From Cryptomeria japonica (taxonomy: Eukaryota; Streptophyta; Pinopsida; Cupressales; Cupressaceae): DNA of 64,000 bases. The stretch spans positions 185,860,449-185,924,448 of the forward strand of contig NC_081411.1 in assembly GCF_030272615.1 (NCBI RefSeq). Direction: 5' to 3'. Below are positions 32,404-44,021 of this stretch, one piece after another. Position 1 is the first letter of the stretch. Each line of letters begins with the position of its first letter. Both the position numbers and the translations under genes were made by a program. The notes below the pieces were generated by a model. That model ran no database searches and was not told where the DNA came from. It was given only the letters and a program-made list of their open reading frames with translations.

Positions 32404-32607
32404 CAAAGGGGGAGAAGTATAAATTTTGAATGTTGTGATGTATACTTGCATGTTATTTCTGTTAAGAAGTAGTATGCATTGTATTTTTTGCAAAAGGGAT
32501 AGTGTATATGCCTAGGGGGAGTAATTTTGATTCTGGCATATTTTTGCTGTAAAACACTTAGATGTCAAAATTTCCTAAGTGTTGCCATCAATGCCAAAGT
32601 GGGAGAT
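32404..32607 (+). promoter_or_regulatory. NA1 multiple polypurine tracts
   Basis: Three purine runs precede the 3' LTR: CAAAGGGGGAGA at 32404-32415, CCTAGGGGGAG at 32511-32521, and CAAAGTGGGAGAT at 32595-32607, abutting the LTR. The last, by position, primes plus-strand synthesis. Repeated tracts are a known trait of Sirevirus elements. Confidence 0.8.
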
Positions 32608-33652
32608 TATTGGTATTTTTTATGATTATGTTGTGACTATCATTGATGGACACACACTTTCATTGAGATCATTTTTGTATGTATTAGTTAAAGCTCAACC
32701 AGTACATGTTCCAACCAGTCTGATGCATTATAGTCCTTAGACTATTGGTGTTTTGCAGAAAGTGATTACTGATCTGAAGTGGTATGTTGACCCAAAGCGG
32801 TTCGAGGATCTCAAGTGGTACAAAGGACCAAAGTGGTAGAACACATATTTGCCAGTCTTCATTTTGTCAAACCGGCAACTGGCATTTTGCTTGAACCAGT
32901 ATTTTGTATAAACTGGTAATACCCTGTGATGAGTTACCAACCGACATTTTGTGAGGAGTTACCATCCACTAATTGTTTGATGGTGTCAACACTTGAGCAG
33001 TTCTTTTTGTGTCATGTTACTAGATACGTCTAGATACATTGAACCTAGGAAACTGTATTGTAATCCTATTGGACCGACATGAAATCAGAACTGAAGTAAT
33101 GCTGGAATGCATTAGGAGCGAGTTGTCAAGGACCTAACCAAGCAATTTGTGCTATTAGCTAGATCAATCACTTGTTGATTACTCACATCTCTGACAAGTC
33201 TATATCCCTTAACCAAGTAGGCCCAAAATCCTTTTGTAAATCCTCTAACAAGGTGGTTCACATCTGTGGATCTAAAATCCTCTAGCAAGGTAGTCTTTAA
33301 TCAGACTTATCTCCTAATAGAGATTGAGATTCCTGACAAGATCTATTTTGGTAAAGAACATTGTAAGACCTTAACCGGTCTGACCTTAACCAGTCTGGTT
33401 CCTATTCTACAGATAGTTACTTGTGAGTTCCATCTCACTATGGTTTTTCCCATTTGGGTTTCCACATCAAAATCTCTTGTGTTATGGTGTTTGTGCTTCT
33501 ATGGCTGAATGCATTATTAGCTATTTGGTTTGCATGTGTGCTAACTAGTTTGTCTACTAAACCGTTTTACTGGTTTACTGTTAGTCTTGCAAAGTGTTTA
33601 AGTGCAAAGATTTTTGGCATACTAATTCACCCCCCCCTCTTAGTATTCATCA
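32608..33652 (+). repeat. NA1 3' LTR
   Basis: It matches 26073-27229 except for a 113-bp deletion at about 33088 that removes the TATA region. It starts TATTGGTATTTTTTATG and ends TATTCATCA before the CTATC duplication. Confidence 0.93.
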
Positions 33653-33657
33653 CTATC
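33653..33657. repeat. NA1 target-site duplication, right copy
   Basis: CTATC, identical to 26068-26072. Confidence 0.9.
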
Positions 33658-34240
33658 TACAAGGTAATGGTTTGGTAGAGTCAACTAATAGGAATGTAAT
33701 AAGGATTATCGAAAGGACTCTGCAGTATAATCTAAGGGATTGGCACACTAAGTTGAAATCTTCCTTGTGGGTAGATAGAATCACACCTAAAAGGTTCATT
33801 GGTAATTCACCCTACAAGCTGGTGTATGGTAAAGAGGCAAGGCTGCCCTTTTCTACTAAGCTTCCTGCACTTGATCTTGCAAATCCTCTTGCCATTTTTG
33901 AAGCAAATGGTCCTATGAAGGTGAGGTATTTTGAGTTATTAGAGTTGGAGGAATCCAGAGAGAAATCCATGAAGACAATGGAGTATCATCAACTCTAAAC
34001 AAAAACAATCTTTGATAAAAGGCAAGTCCCAAAATCTTCATGGAAGGAGATGTTGTATTGAAATGGGATGAGTTGAAAAGTAGGCTAGGGAAGCACACCA
34101 AGTTTGATAATTTCTAGACTAGGCCTTTCATCATCACTTAGTGCAAGGAACACAACACTTTTAAGATCTCAACCATGAAAGGAGAATTATTACCTATCCT
34201 TATGAATGAGATACACCTCAAGCATTGCTTTGAGATATAA
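33658..34240 (+). pseudogene. GyB integrase: catalytic core part 2 and C-terminus
   Basis: The core resumes with QGNGLVESTNRNVIRIIERT, holding the catalytic Glu, then DWHTKLKSSLWVDRITPKRF, GNSPYKLVYGKEARLPFSTK and the family linker ELLELEESREKS. The C-terminal region past 33998 is shifted but readable to about 34240 (WKEMLY, FIIT-type motifs). GyA lacks this half. Confidence 0.87.
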
Positions 34241-37200
34241 GATAATTTTTGTACATATTAGTATAGATTTCTATCTTTCAATAAAGTGTTGTTGCACTAT
34301 AGGCTAGATGTTTTATTTTCCCTAAGTGTTGTCTCAACACAATTTGAGTTGTCTAGGTTGCTTTTTTTTTTTTCCTTAGGTCTCCAAGGTTTTTTCTGTA
34401 TAGCAAGAGATAGGGTTTTGGTCAAAGTTGGACTGTTGTCATCCCTCACTAACTGGTTGAGCATACATATACTATTTATGATAGTAAGACTTATTTCTTA
34501 CTGCCACAAATCATACATCCATATCCAATCAGATAATGAACATGGGAGTTGTCCCTAAAGGGGGTTGTTTTGAGACAACTCAGTACAGAAAAGAACTCTC
34601 ATTAGCCTATCAAGTGCATATCTACAACCCATGATAATGAAGTCCCATACTTCACTATCACAAATTATAAACCTGCACTTAAACAAACCAACAAGGATCA
34701 TTTGCTACACTAAGTTGTGTTTCAGTCATGATTGCTAAGTGACTCTGTGCCCAATAAACTTGTCTAGGCTACTAGTTTTGATGTTTAGCAGGCAAACACT
34801 TAACAAAAGTTGCCAAAAATGTTACCAAATTTTTACCTACACGCTCAATCAGGTAGAGCCACTAAGTTTTTAAAGCAAATGGTACATTTTATAACCTTAT
34901 ATGCTACATTCAGTCATACAAATGAAATAATTTTACAAGATTACATAGATATAAATCATTGCATTCATACATGTGAATGAAACATAAAATATTTCATAAT
35001 CTTTAAAAAAATATAATTCTTATTGAATGGAAGAAAATAAATGTGTCTCACACAAAAAGCAGTGAGACTGACTTTTCTCATATGATACAAATGAAAAGCT
35101 AAAATATGTATAAGTGAGTGAATGTAAAAGAAAGAAAACATGTATAGGAGGTGACTAGTCATTTCCTGAATGACTGGTACTATTTGTGTGTTTCTACTCC
35201 TAGTTGCTTTGCTTTGCTTCTTGATCTACTTCTTGCTTCTACGTGTCCTCTAGTTCCTTTATAGGTGAGAACAATGAGTTAGAATAGTTTTTCTAAGTAA
35301 TTAATGATTACATCCTACACGTACATTCACACATGCATACATATGCAAGCTGCTAGATGAATCATTATCAAAACCAAACTCAAGATCATCATAACTAAAA
35401 GGGGGGCATTTTATTGATAATATATTTGTGTCATGTGCATATTCAGTTGATCATGATTAGTATAAGCATGTGGGGTAAATGCAGCTCCCACAAGGGTTGA
35501 TCCCGGCATGCAAGTAAAATGTACAGTTACTACATCTTCCCCTAAGGCCATTTAAGCCCAGAGTCCTATCAAAGGAATAATTAGATTTAAAAGAAAATAT
35601 TGGTGTTGATCTTTGTATTTGTCATCAAAAGAGTCATTTGACAGAAACTCTGGACTTAAATAGTATTAGAGTACTTGTGCTAATCAGAGAAAGAATATTA
35701 AGCTACGAAATGGACATGATATTATTTGTCATGAAACCTTGTAGTTTAGTTTCAATCACCTCATGCTAGGGGAAGAGCAACTAGTGAGTGGTATACATAG
35801 TAATAGTGAGCTTCATAAGAGATGTAATAGTAAGCTTGTGAATCAAAAAACAAATGAATTTCTTTAAAAGAACAGTAATTGCTAAGAATATGATATAAGG
35901 AGTAGTCACATTGCATCAATATCATCTATGGTTACTTTTAATGATGCAACTTGGGACATGATAGTAATGACAGATCATAGTGAACAATTCTCAAAGGAAA
36001 TCATCAGTAGTGCATTCAAAGACCAAGTCACAAACCTAAAGACTTCAATGAATACATAGAAACCTTTGTTTACAATCATAATCTCCTTTCTACATAAAAG
36101 AGAAGTAAGAATGATACATATAGTGGGCTAAAAGATAAGGAGTTTCATCAAGAGAAAAAGAAAGCCTCCATTAGATCATAGTTGAGCATACAATGAAGGT
36201 AACATATTATTCATTGCATAAGTAAAAGAGACATGAACAATCCTTATAACCCTATCATAAGCATAATTAAAAGGTTATGAAATATAAATGCTCAAAGGTT
36301 CAATCAAGACTAATGAATAGAGCCATATCAAGAAACAATTCCAATGTGCACCAATAGGATCTCAAATGAACATCCTACATAGGAAGCATCATCAGAGGCT
36401 GCTACAAATGGATAAGTACATGGTTATCATAGTCTTATCATAAAGGTCAGAGAAACAAACATATTCAAGGCCTCAACCAAAGAAGTCCCAAGGTGTATAA
36501 GAACAACACCTCCAATGAGAAAGAAAAGATAGTCTTTGAATGACAATGACATAGGTAAACCCTTGAAGATTCCATGACTAGTTGTTTTAGTTAATGCAAT
36601 CACAACAGGAACCAACATATGGTGCAAAGGGAACAATTTCACAATGATTAGTGGTATTTTCCTTCAAGTTTAAGGAGTTTCTTTTGTTAATCACCATCGA
36701 GGACTACTACTATTCTTTGTTCATAAAACCCTTATATCTACTCCAAACAGTCATAAAATTTTTTTAAAAGATATTTTCTGTCAAAATAATTCTTGACAGT
36801 CAAAGTAGACCCATAATTAGAAATGAAGATCTCACATTACATGAGTCTCGTACTCCTAAAAGTCAAAAATAATCAAGGGCATACACATTTATAATGATCA
36901 TTGCTATGAGATGCAATTCTAAGCACACAGTGGTAAGATATAGACTTCAGTATATGTCAAGAATCAGATTTAAGATTGTTGTAGTCATAAGAAAATTTAT
37001 GGCATGGTAAAATTTCAGTCACAGAGCCTGTAGAAACTCTTGATAGTGTTATAAAGTATAAGAGGGTAGGATTTCAACCATAGGGTTTTACTATCAATAT
37101 GAACAAATATGGTGAATACTTTGAATAAGGGAGTGGTCAAGATTATAGTAGAGTAGAAATCTATATTAAACTATTTTGAAACACAGATAAAGAAAAATAA

Positions 37201-37518
37201 ATTGATTCAAAATTTTCCCATTTCACATGTTGACCTACAAGAATGTTTTCAGAAATTTTCACGAAAACCCTCATTTTTCGGATGGGTGGCCACATAGAAC
37301 ACAAAGTATTTACTTTTAAAGCACTATAATTTTAGAGATATTAAGTACTTTTAGATCATGGTATGTAGTTTTCATGAAAATATCATAGGTCATGAGTCAT
37401 AGAGAAACAAAGACCATGATGTGCTTAAGGTGAGTTGGTAGAAAACAACAAGTAAATACTTCTACACGAGTTTACATCCTGTAAAGTAGGAATAATGAGC
37501 AACACATTCATTTATAAA
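34241..37518 (+). other. GyB 3' non-coding region
   Basis: These 3.3 kb lie between the integrase end and the 3' LTR. I find no credible frame above about 90 residues and no domain. A T-run lies at 34362-34374. Its last 180 bp are the sequence shared with window start 1-178. No clear purine tract precedes the LTR. Tat-type gypsy elements often have long 3' regions, but no extra gene is visible. Confidence 0.6.
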
Positions 37519-39049
37519 TCTTATCAGATTTAGCCGACCTAAGCTCTCAACCTACATGAAGTCTTCCAAAAAGCCTCCAAGGGTTTCTTCATTCAAAATC
37601 TCAGAGATAAATCTTCCCTAATAGCAATCATGAGCAAAAATGTCAAGCTAGGGTTTCACACCTTTGGTAGCATGTAGCTTCTTCGAGAAGCTTCATACAA
37701 AATAAAATTCTTCATCTCATTTGCCACCATTTTTTACGGTTCTCTTAACCCTAAAAGATGTCATCTTTAAGGAATTTTATGGTATTTTTACCTATAAATA
37801 AATAAAACAAAGATGTCCATGACCCTTTGGTGAATTTGTATTTCCTTAGGGAATGATTTTCCTATATGCTTTTGATGCAAGTGCCACATCATTCTTTTGA
37901 GTCATGCTTCAGCACTTGTACATGCCATTCATGTTTTGAATTTGCAGACACTTATTGTAAAAACAAATGACTTGAGAGATATAGTTATAAATCTTCAAGT
38001 CATTTGGTGGTTGTTCAATGAAAATAGAGGTGTCTTTAAGTCTTTTGCCAAGTCTCTAGGTCAAATAAGGATGAAGACTCAATCAATGAGAGATGCCAAG
38101 CATATAGGGCATATGTGCCAAGGATCTAGGGTGGTTGAAGCTAATTTTTAAAACATGTGGAGGATTTTTAGGAGCCAGTTTGAGGGATTCATTGTGGTTT
38201 TGGCAAGTCATCACAATAGGCTTGGTCAAAGTGTACTTTTTCAACACTTTGGAGCACTTTTTGAGTATATCTTGTTGCTAGATTTTTGGCATTTCAAGTG
38301 CATCCGACCCCAATCAGTTTGAGGTTCCTTTTTTGGTGGGTTTTGGAGAGAGAGAGAAGAGGATATATTCATGTTTGTAACTCATTCTTGAGTTAGTTCC
38401 CGATTATGTAGATTTGGGCCCTAGTGACTTTTGATAGTCCTTTGTCCTTTCTTTTTGCCATATTTTGTAACTCATGATTTGATATAAATAGAAGCTACCT
38501 TAGAGGCTTATGATAGTTTTATACCTTCTTATTCTTGCAGAATTGTATATTTTATGTGATTGATCAAGTTATTAGTGAAGAATACTTTCCTGCCTTATGA
38601 TTTTGTCTCACTATATTTTATGCCTTTTCTATAAAAATGTCATGTGAAGGTTTCAAGTTGTGTCTACGCTATTGAGTAAACTCATTTAGACCATCTTGTG
38701 AAATATTTGTGCATGTGCATGTCTTGGATAAGTTGTGTTAGCTTGTTCTTGTCATTATAGTTTTTCAGAGTGTTTCATCTTTCCGAGTATCATAAGTTTA
38801 GTAGCTTTGGTGAATCACTTAGTAATTTTCCTTTTAGTTTACAAAAGTAGGCTTTACATTTTTAATTTATCTACCTTCTCTTTTCCTCAGAAATTAGTAG
38901 TTTTAGAGTGATGAATAGCTAGGAGTTGACCTTATCCAGAGGTTCAATCTAGTTTTAGGTGACCCACAGATTTGGATGGATCCAATATTTCTCCAGAAAG
39001 CTTAGTTTTATTTTAAACTTTGCATAGGGTGAATTTCTAGGAGATAACA
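37519..39049 (+). repeat. GyB 3' LTR
   Basis: This is the direct repeat partner of 17866-19372. It starts TCTTATCAGATTTAGC and ends GAGATAACA. Small indels only. Confidence 0.88.
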
Positions 39050-40056
39050 ATCTTAATCAAAAGTTTTTAAATAGGATTAGAGAAGAGTAAAATTGGGTTT
39101 TTTATCTAATTAAATCCCTCATAAATTTTTCAATAAAAAATGTGATTTAGGTTAAGTAAGCTTAGCCTAAAAGTTTTGGACATGCTATTGTGGTTTAGTC
39201 CCTTCAAATGTTGTCAATATTATTGACGTTTCTCATTAATATGTCATTTATCTAAACTAAAGAGAACATATAAATTCCAAATGATTAGTGAATCCTCTAC
39301 ATAGTGTTTTTTTTTTGTATTATTATTTTATTAGCTCACCTCTGTACAAACCAATTTATACATATAGAGGTGTCCTAGGGTATTATTTATTGTGATAATC
39401 ATTAGACATCTAAACACACTTTATTTATGGTAATGACACTCAAGCATGAGATATGAGACCTTATTAATTCTAATATTATTTATGTTAGAGATATTAGAGA
39501 TGATGGAAATATATGTGTAGTACCTCAAAATGATGAATATAATCAACATGAAGTAGGTGATGGAGATCCTCCCAATGTTACTCATACTAATTTTACTATT
39601 TTTATTAAAAATATATGATACATCTTGCCTGGAGAAAAATCATGACCATCACAACATGTGCACCATGAAATCATGGAGGATAGTTATATATGAGTTCATT
39701 ATTTCTATGACACATCTATTGGCCCTAATGAGATTGATCCACCACCATATGATTAAAATGAAAATATCAATTAACATTAATTTTTTTTCTTGTTTCATTT
39801 TTTGGATTCAATTATGTTTGTGTTTTTGCATCAATATTTTTAATCACACTCTTTGATTCATCTTCAGGATGATAGAGAGCATAAGGAGTAGAATAATGAA
39901 ATGTTGCAAACTTAAGGTGACTAAAAAGTTGTGGGATATAGATAAGGGAGGGGGGATGTTACACATGGAAAGAAGTGGTTGGATGAAAAAAGTAAGATGA
40001 ACCAATTACTTAAATTAAAAAAAAATGGGATAATAAAGCAGATCATTACTAATTTT
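39050..40056. other. Unassigned AT-rich stretch right of GyB
   Basis: I see no domain, LTR or RNA gene in this kilobase. Short plus-strand frames (for example 39557-39856) are hydrophobic and AT-driven. A GGGAGGGGGGATGTTACA stretch at about 39948 is the only G-rich patch. Confidence 0.5.
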
Positions 40057-40690
40057 TTTTTTTTATAAAAGTGGTAGAAGCCACTAAATTTTATTAATTA
40101 TATAAATTTTATAGTCTTGGTTCAAAGAGCACTGGTATGAAAGAACCAGGCAAAGAAAACCTTCGGTCTTTCTCATAAAATACTATTAAACTATACAGTC
40201 TCCAGATATATTAGCATGAAAGTACAAAGAGAGTATGTGATTCAACCCCAAACCCCTCCAACCAGAAAAAAATTCACCCAATCCCAAATCCAGATACAAT
40301 ATACAAAACCCATCCAATACAAAATGATCTCGGGTCAAATACCAAAAGTCTTTGCAGATGGAATCAAACGATCTAAGCAAGAAAGTCTTCAAGGATGAAG
40401 AAACCAATTTGTGGGTCCCTCAAATGGAGGAGAGGATACCACATTATTAATTGTATCTTGATCATCAAGAGAAATCACCAGTAAAGGCACCACCATGCTT
40501 GGGAGGGACATAACTGCAACCATAGACTCAAGAAGATAGTGAAATCCTGTAAAAACATTCAAAGCAATATATAAAGTAATTGATGATGCATGATCTAACA
40601 AAACTTTAAAAGAAAACACAGTATAATCATAGTTATAAGAAATCAACCCTCCTATAATTATAGAAAGTAATTTGTTGGCCATTTAGAGTA
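40057..40690 (-). mobile_element. LINE-like 3' tail
   Basis: On the minus strand this reads as a decayed frame (40682-40389, ending FEGPTNWFLHP), a 3' untranslated region, then AATAAAATTTAGTGGCTTCTACCACTTTTAT and a 12-A tail at 40057-40068. The small GTGG...CCAC hairpin before poly(A) is typical of plant LINE tails. No RT motif remains. The 5' side meets the C2 LTR, so C2 may have inserted into it. Confidence 0.5.
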
Positions 40691-40729
40691 ATTGATTATG
40701 TGTTGTGATGGTATGATGAAAGAATAAGT

Positions 40730-42108
40730 ATCTAGTAGAATATTGAGAGGGGGGGGTGGATCAGCATATTGAAAAACTGATACAAAGTTCCCAAACTCAA
40801 ATTCAACCACACAAATTAAACTAATCATAGTTAAGATCAATATTCATAAGAATACTTGACATCAACCGGTTTGATTGTTATGACAATTTAACAGTAAACA
40901 ACTTCAATCTTTTAAACATCAACAATGCTTAATCATATCTCAACATATTCATCTCTCAATTCTTCTAGTTAACATGCCTTATCAGAAGTTAATCAAATCA
41001 ACAAATAAGATCATAACCAAAAAATAATTTACCACTTGACACAAAAGTTTTATACATAGAAAACCCAAATAGGTAAAAACCACGGTGAGATGAGACTCAC
41101 AAGGATAGCTATTTGAACTCCTCTGAAGTTCGTCCTGTTAGGAGCCAAGCCTGTTAAAGCTTTACAATAAGTCCTATTAGGAACTAATTCCGGTTAGGAA
41201 TCACTCAGTTAAGGTGTTTACAAATATGCCTTGATGAAAAGAAAAATACCCTATTAGGAGTAACCTCGCTGGAGGGCTTAAGAATCCAAGCTAATGGACT
41301 GCCTTGTTAGAGGATTTAATGAGTAACCAAGCTTTTTAGAGCTTACTTGGTTAAGGGATTTCACTTCTATTATAATTGTTAGAAAACAACAAGTTTTCTT
41401 GATCTATCTAAGTAGCACTATATTTGCTTCATCAGATCCTTTTAAGCTTCAATCTGCCTTCACTCAAAGTACAAATCCATTCATTAGTTAGGCAACTACA
41501 CACTCAACAAGTTTCTGCCAATCTTTCCAACAACCCTTACAAACAACTTCATCAACCTTAAATACAAATAAATTAGGTCAATAACATAATAAAAACCTAA
41601 TTCTCAACATCGAGATTACAAACAAGTTAGTATAATCTTGACCATTAGAAATCATGACAATCTCTATACATTCTTCAAGAAAATTCCAATCGAGATTACA
41701 AACAAGTTAGTATAATCTTGACTGTTATAAATCATGACAATCTCTATACATTCTTCAAGAAAATTCCAATCGCTCCATGCTCACCACTTCATCAGATTTT
41801 GTAACTAATCATGCACTGTGTATTAGATGTAATCCACTTTGATCCTTACCTAGACAATAAAAAAATGTGCCAAAATAATTTGAACTTATCCTCATACAAT
41901 GATCACACGTGTCTCCATCATTACCCCTTATCAGATAATAAACCAACAAACTTGATCGGTTAGGGTTTAACAACTGATAGGGTTTACCAGTTACATTACA
42001 TAGAAAGGTTTAACCCTTTAAACCGGTTTACCAGTTTAACTCACAAACTTAACATACTGGTTTACAACATCTTCCACAAAGCTATTCTTGTTGGCATTAC
42101 AATAATTT
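40730..42108 (-). repeat. C2 3' LTR, distal piece
   Basis: Orientation is set by the G-run at 40746-40756 (CACCCCCC on the element strand, always near the 3' end of these LTRs) and the GTGG-TTTTTCC-type block at 41056-41088. It joins 54451-54573 across S2. It contains an 80-bp tandem duplication. The exact outer end, near 40730, is uncertain. Confidence 0.72.
41611..41770. repeat. 80-bp tandem duplication
   Basis: Two adjacent 80-bp units (41611-41690, 41691-41770) start CGAGATTACAAACAAGTTAG. They differ at about four positions (ACCATTAGAA versus ACTGTTATAA). It lies in the C2 LTR. Confidence 0.93.
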
Positions 42109-43168
42109 TGTTGGTATGATGATATTGAGAAGGTTGTTGGTGATTGATGGTATAATGGATAAAGGATGATGACTGTCTTAATAATATTATTTTGTCATTG
42201 ATGTCAAGCAATTGATTTTTTGATTCAGTATGATGTTGCCATATCTTAAAGAGTATGTTTTGATGAGTATAAAGATGTCAGTAAGTGACACAGAAAGAAT
42301 CTAAAAGTGAAGGGGAGTAATAAGTTATTCAATGGACAACTATTACCGAGTTAGACAGTGATGAGATTATGATATTTTGATTGTTTTGATATCCTATATA
42401 TGTGTATTCGAAGACTAAATAAGAAGGAGAAAAGATTTTATGCAACAGAATGAGTAAAGGTTTGATATTGTTCTATTTTATTGAGCAAGGAGCTAGTCGG
42501 TAAACACCAAGGTTATCAGTGTTGGTTAAAGAAGAAAGAAGTTACCGAGTGTCGTCAGCAAGCAAAGCTACCGAGACAGTAACCAAGACGAATACAAAAT
42601 GTCTACCGAGTAAAGTTCAGTATTTATAGAGTATCAACCGAGCAGTAATAGAATCCATTGGATGAATAAATACATTATTAAATGAAGGATGCCAATGAGC
42701 TGGAGATTTATAGAAGATTGGAATGTCATGCAAGAAGTTTGTTAAGGATCAATGGCAATGAAAATTCAAGAGTTAGATCTACAGCACAGATTGAACGGTC
42801 ATAACCAAGCACAAGTACCAAGGAAGGAATACAAGTTTCAAGGAAAGATAAAACATTTTTTAGTTCAAAGGATTCAATGAACCTAGTCAAGTTTGAAGAT
42901 TTGATGGTTAAGATTAATCATGGGAAATGTGATTAAGGAGATTAAGCGGTTAGGAATTGCTTATAAATAAAGAAAAGTTGACGAAGAATGTATGCGGGCA
43001 AATAGAAGAGCAGTGATACTGCAAAGGTGATTACCAAGTACAAAAGATTGAAGAACAGATTGAGAAAACCAGCAAGGAGGAAGACAATTCTTATGACAAG
43101 ATTATTTTGAACACATAGAGTCTGCTTTAACATTTTAGATGTGAAGTTGCAGATATATTTTATTACTG

Positions 43169-43173
43169 TTATT
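43169..43173. repeat. NA2 target-site duplication, left copy
   Basis: TTATT, repeated at 53966-53970 directly outside the 3' LTR. Confidence 0.87.
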
Positions 43174-43950
43174 TGTTGGCAAATGCACACTCCAATGAGA
43201 CATTGTAGGTGATTGAAGGTTTTGTCATTGATGTCAAACTTACAATCCTATGACACCGGCAAGGCAATCCACTGGCACTAGCAAAGTTAGATTCTACACT
43301 GGGACATAGACAACTGGCACAGAAGCCGACAGGAACTTTGTTGTTAATATATTTTGTTTATTATTGTAAAATCATTGTAAGCTGACTTGGCAAGTTGTAA
43401 AATGACTCTTATATAAGAGAGATCATTGTAGAACAATTATGTAAGGATTAAGGAATGTAATTAGGCAAAATAAGGTAGAGCTATTATGTGAAATATAGGT
43501 TAAGGGTTTATGTAAGAAGCAAAGTAGAAACCGGTATTGGATTTGGCATTATAGATGCTATTTTGAAGTAGTACAAGACATTGAATTTATATAATCCATT
43601 TTGTAAGTCAGTGAGACTTCCTATTTTGTATTTGAGCAGTGAGCTCTAGGCACTTGGCCTTCCTGCATGTGCAGGCCGCTCTTGTAGCAGAAATATTCTC
43701 TTATTGGCCAGTAAGTGAATATTATGGGTCACAAATCCCACCGAGGTTTTTCCCACACCGGGTTTCCTCATTAAAATATTGTGTTATGGTGTGTTTTTCA
43801 TGTGGTTGTTTTTATCTTTGTTTATTGCATTACTTTCTGTTTACCGGTACACAGTATTAATATGCTCTACATGTTTTAAGTTAAGAAAATCTTATTACCG
43901 ATTAGATACTGATTCACCCCCCCCTCTCAGTATCTTTGGTAATCCTAACA
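43174..43950 (+). repeat. NA2 5' LTR
   Basis: 777 bp, ending GGTAATCCTAACA. It lacks about 28 bp present in the 3' copy (near 49100). GAGGTTTTTCCCACACCGGG is at 43742-43761 and the C-run at 43917-43924. Confidence 0.93.
43409..43417 (+). promoter_or_regulatory. NA2 LTR TATA box
   Basis: TTATATAAG within GACTCTTATATAAGAGAG, identical in the 3' LTR at about 49220. This is the best core-promoter match in the LTR. Confidence 0.6.
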
Positions 43951-43965
43951 ATTGGTATCAGAGCT
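43951..43965 (+). promoter_or_regulatory. NA2 primer binding site
   Basis: ATTGGTATCAGAGCT directly follows the LTR and contains the full initiator-Met tRNA complement. Confidence 0.92.
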
Positions 43966-44021
43966 TGGTCCTCTATTTTCAAAAGCCTAACAACTTGAGG
44001 AAGATCTTGACACTAGTAGAG

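Larger units (their letters stand above)
26073..33652 (+). mobile_element. NA1: two-gene LTR element without pol, nested in GyB
   Basis: The 7.58-kb element has LTRs of 1157 and 1045 bp, a CTATC duplication, a perfect ATTGGTATCAGAGCC primer site and several purine tracts. Between them lie only ORF1 (coiled coil plus four knuckles) and ORF2 (unknown, about 1100 codons). I found no protease, integrase, RT or RNase H motif in either strand of 27230-32607. NA2 and NA3 have the same plan, so the absence is not a private deletion. Movement in trans by a copia element is inferred. Confidence 0.92.
17866..39049 (+). mobile_element. GyB: degenerate Ty3/gypsy element with two insertions
   Basis: LTRs of 1507 and 1531 bp (17866-19372, 37519-39049) enclose gag, protease, an extra RNase H-like domain, RT, RNase H and integrase in plus orientation. 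The integrase is broken by a solo LTR (about 24540-25636) and by NA1 (26073-33652). Without these, GyB is about 12.5 kb, including 3.3 kb of non-coding sequence before the 3' LTR. Its proteins are close to GyA's. Flanks (CAAAA before, ATCTT after) do not form a target duplication. Confidence 0.88.

Noticed and set aside
17866..39049. Target-site duplication for GyB
   Set aside because: The five bases on each side (CAAAA and ATCTT) do not match, and shifting the ends by a few bases did not give a pair.
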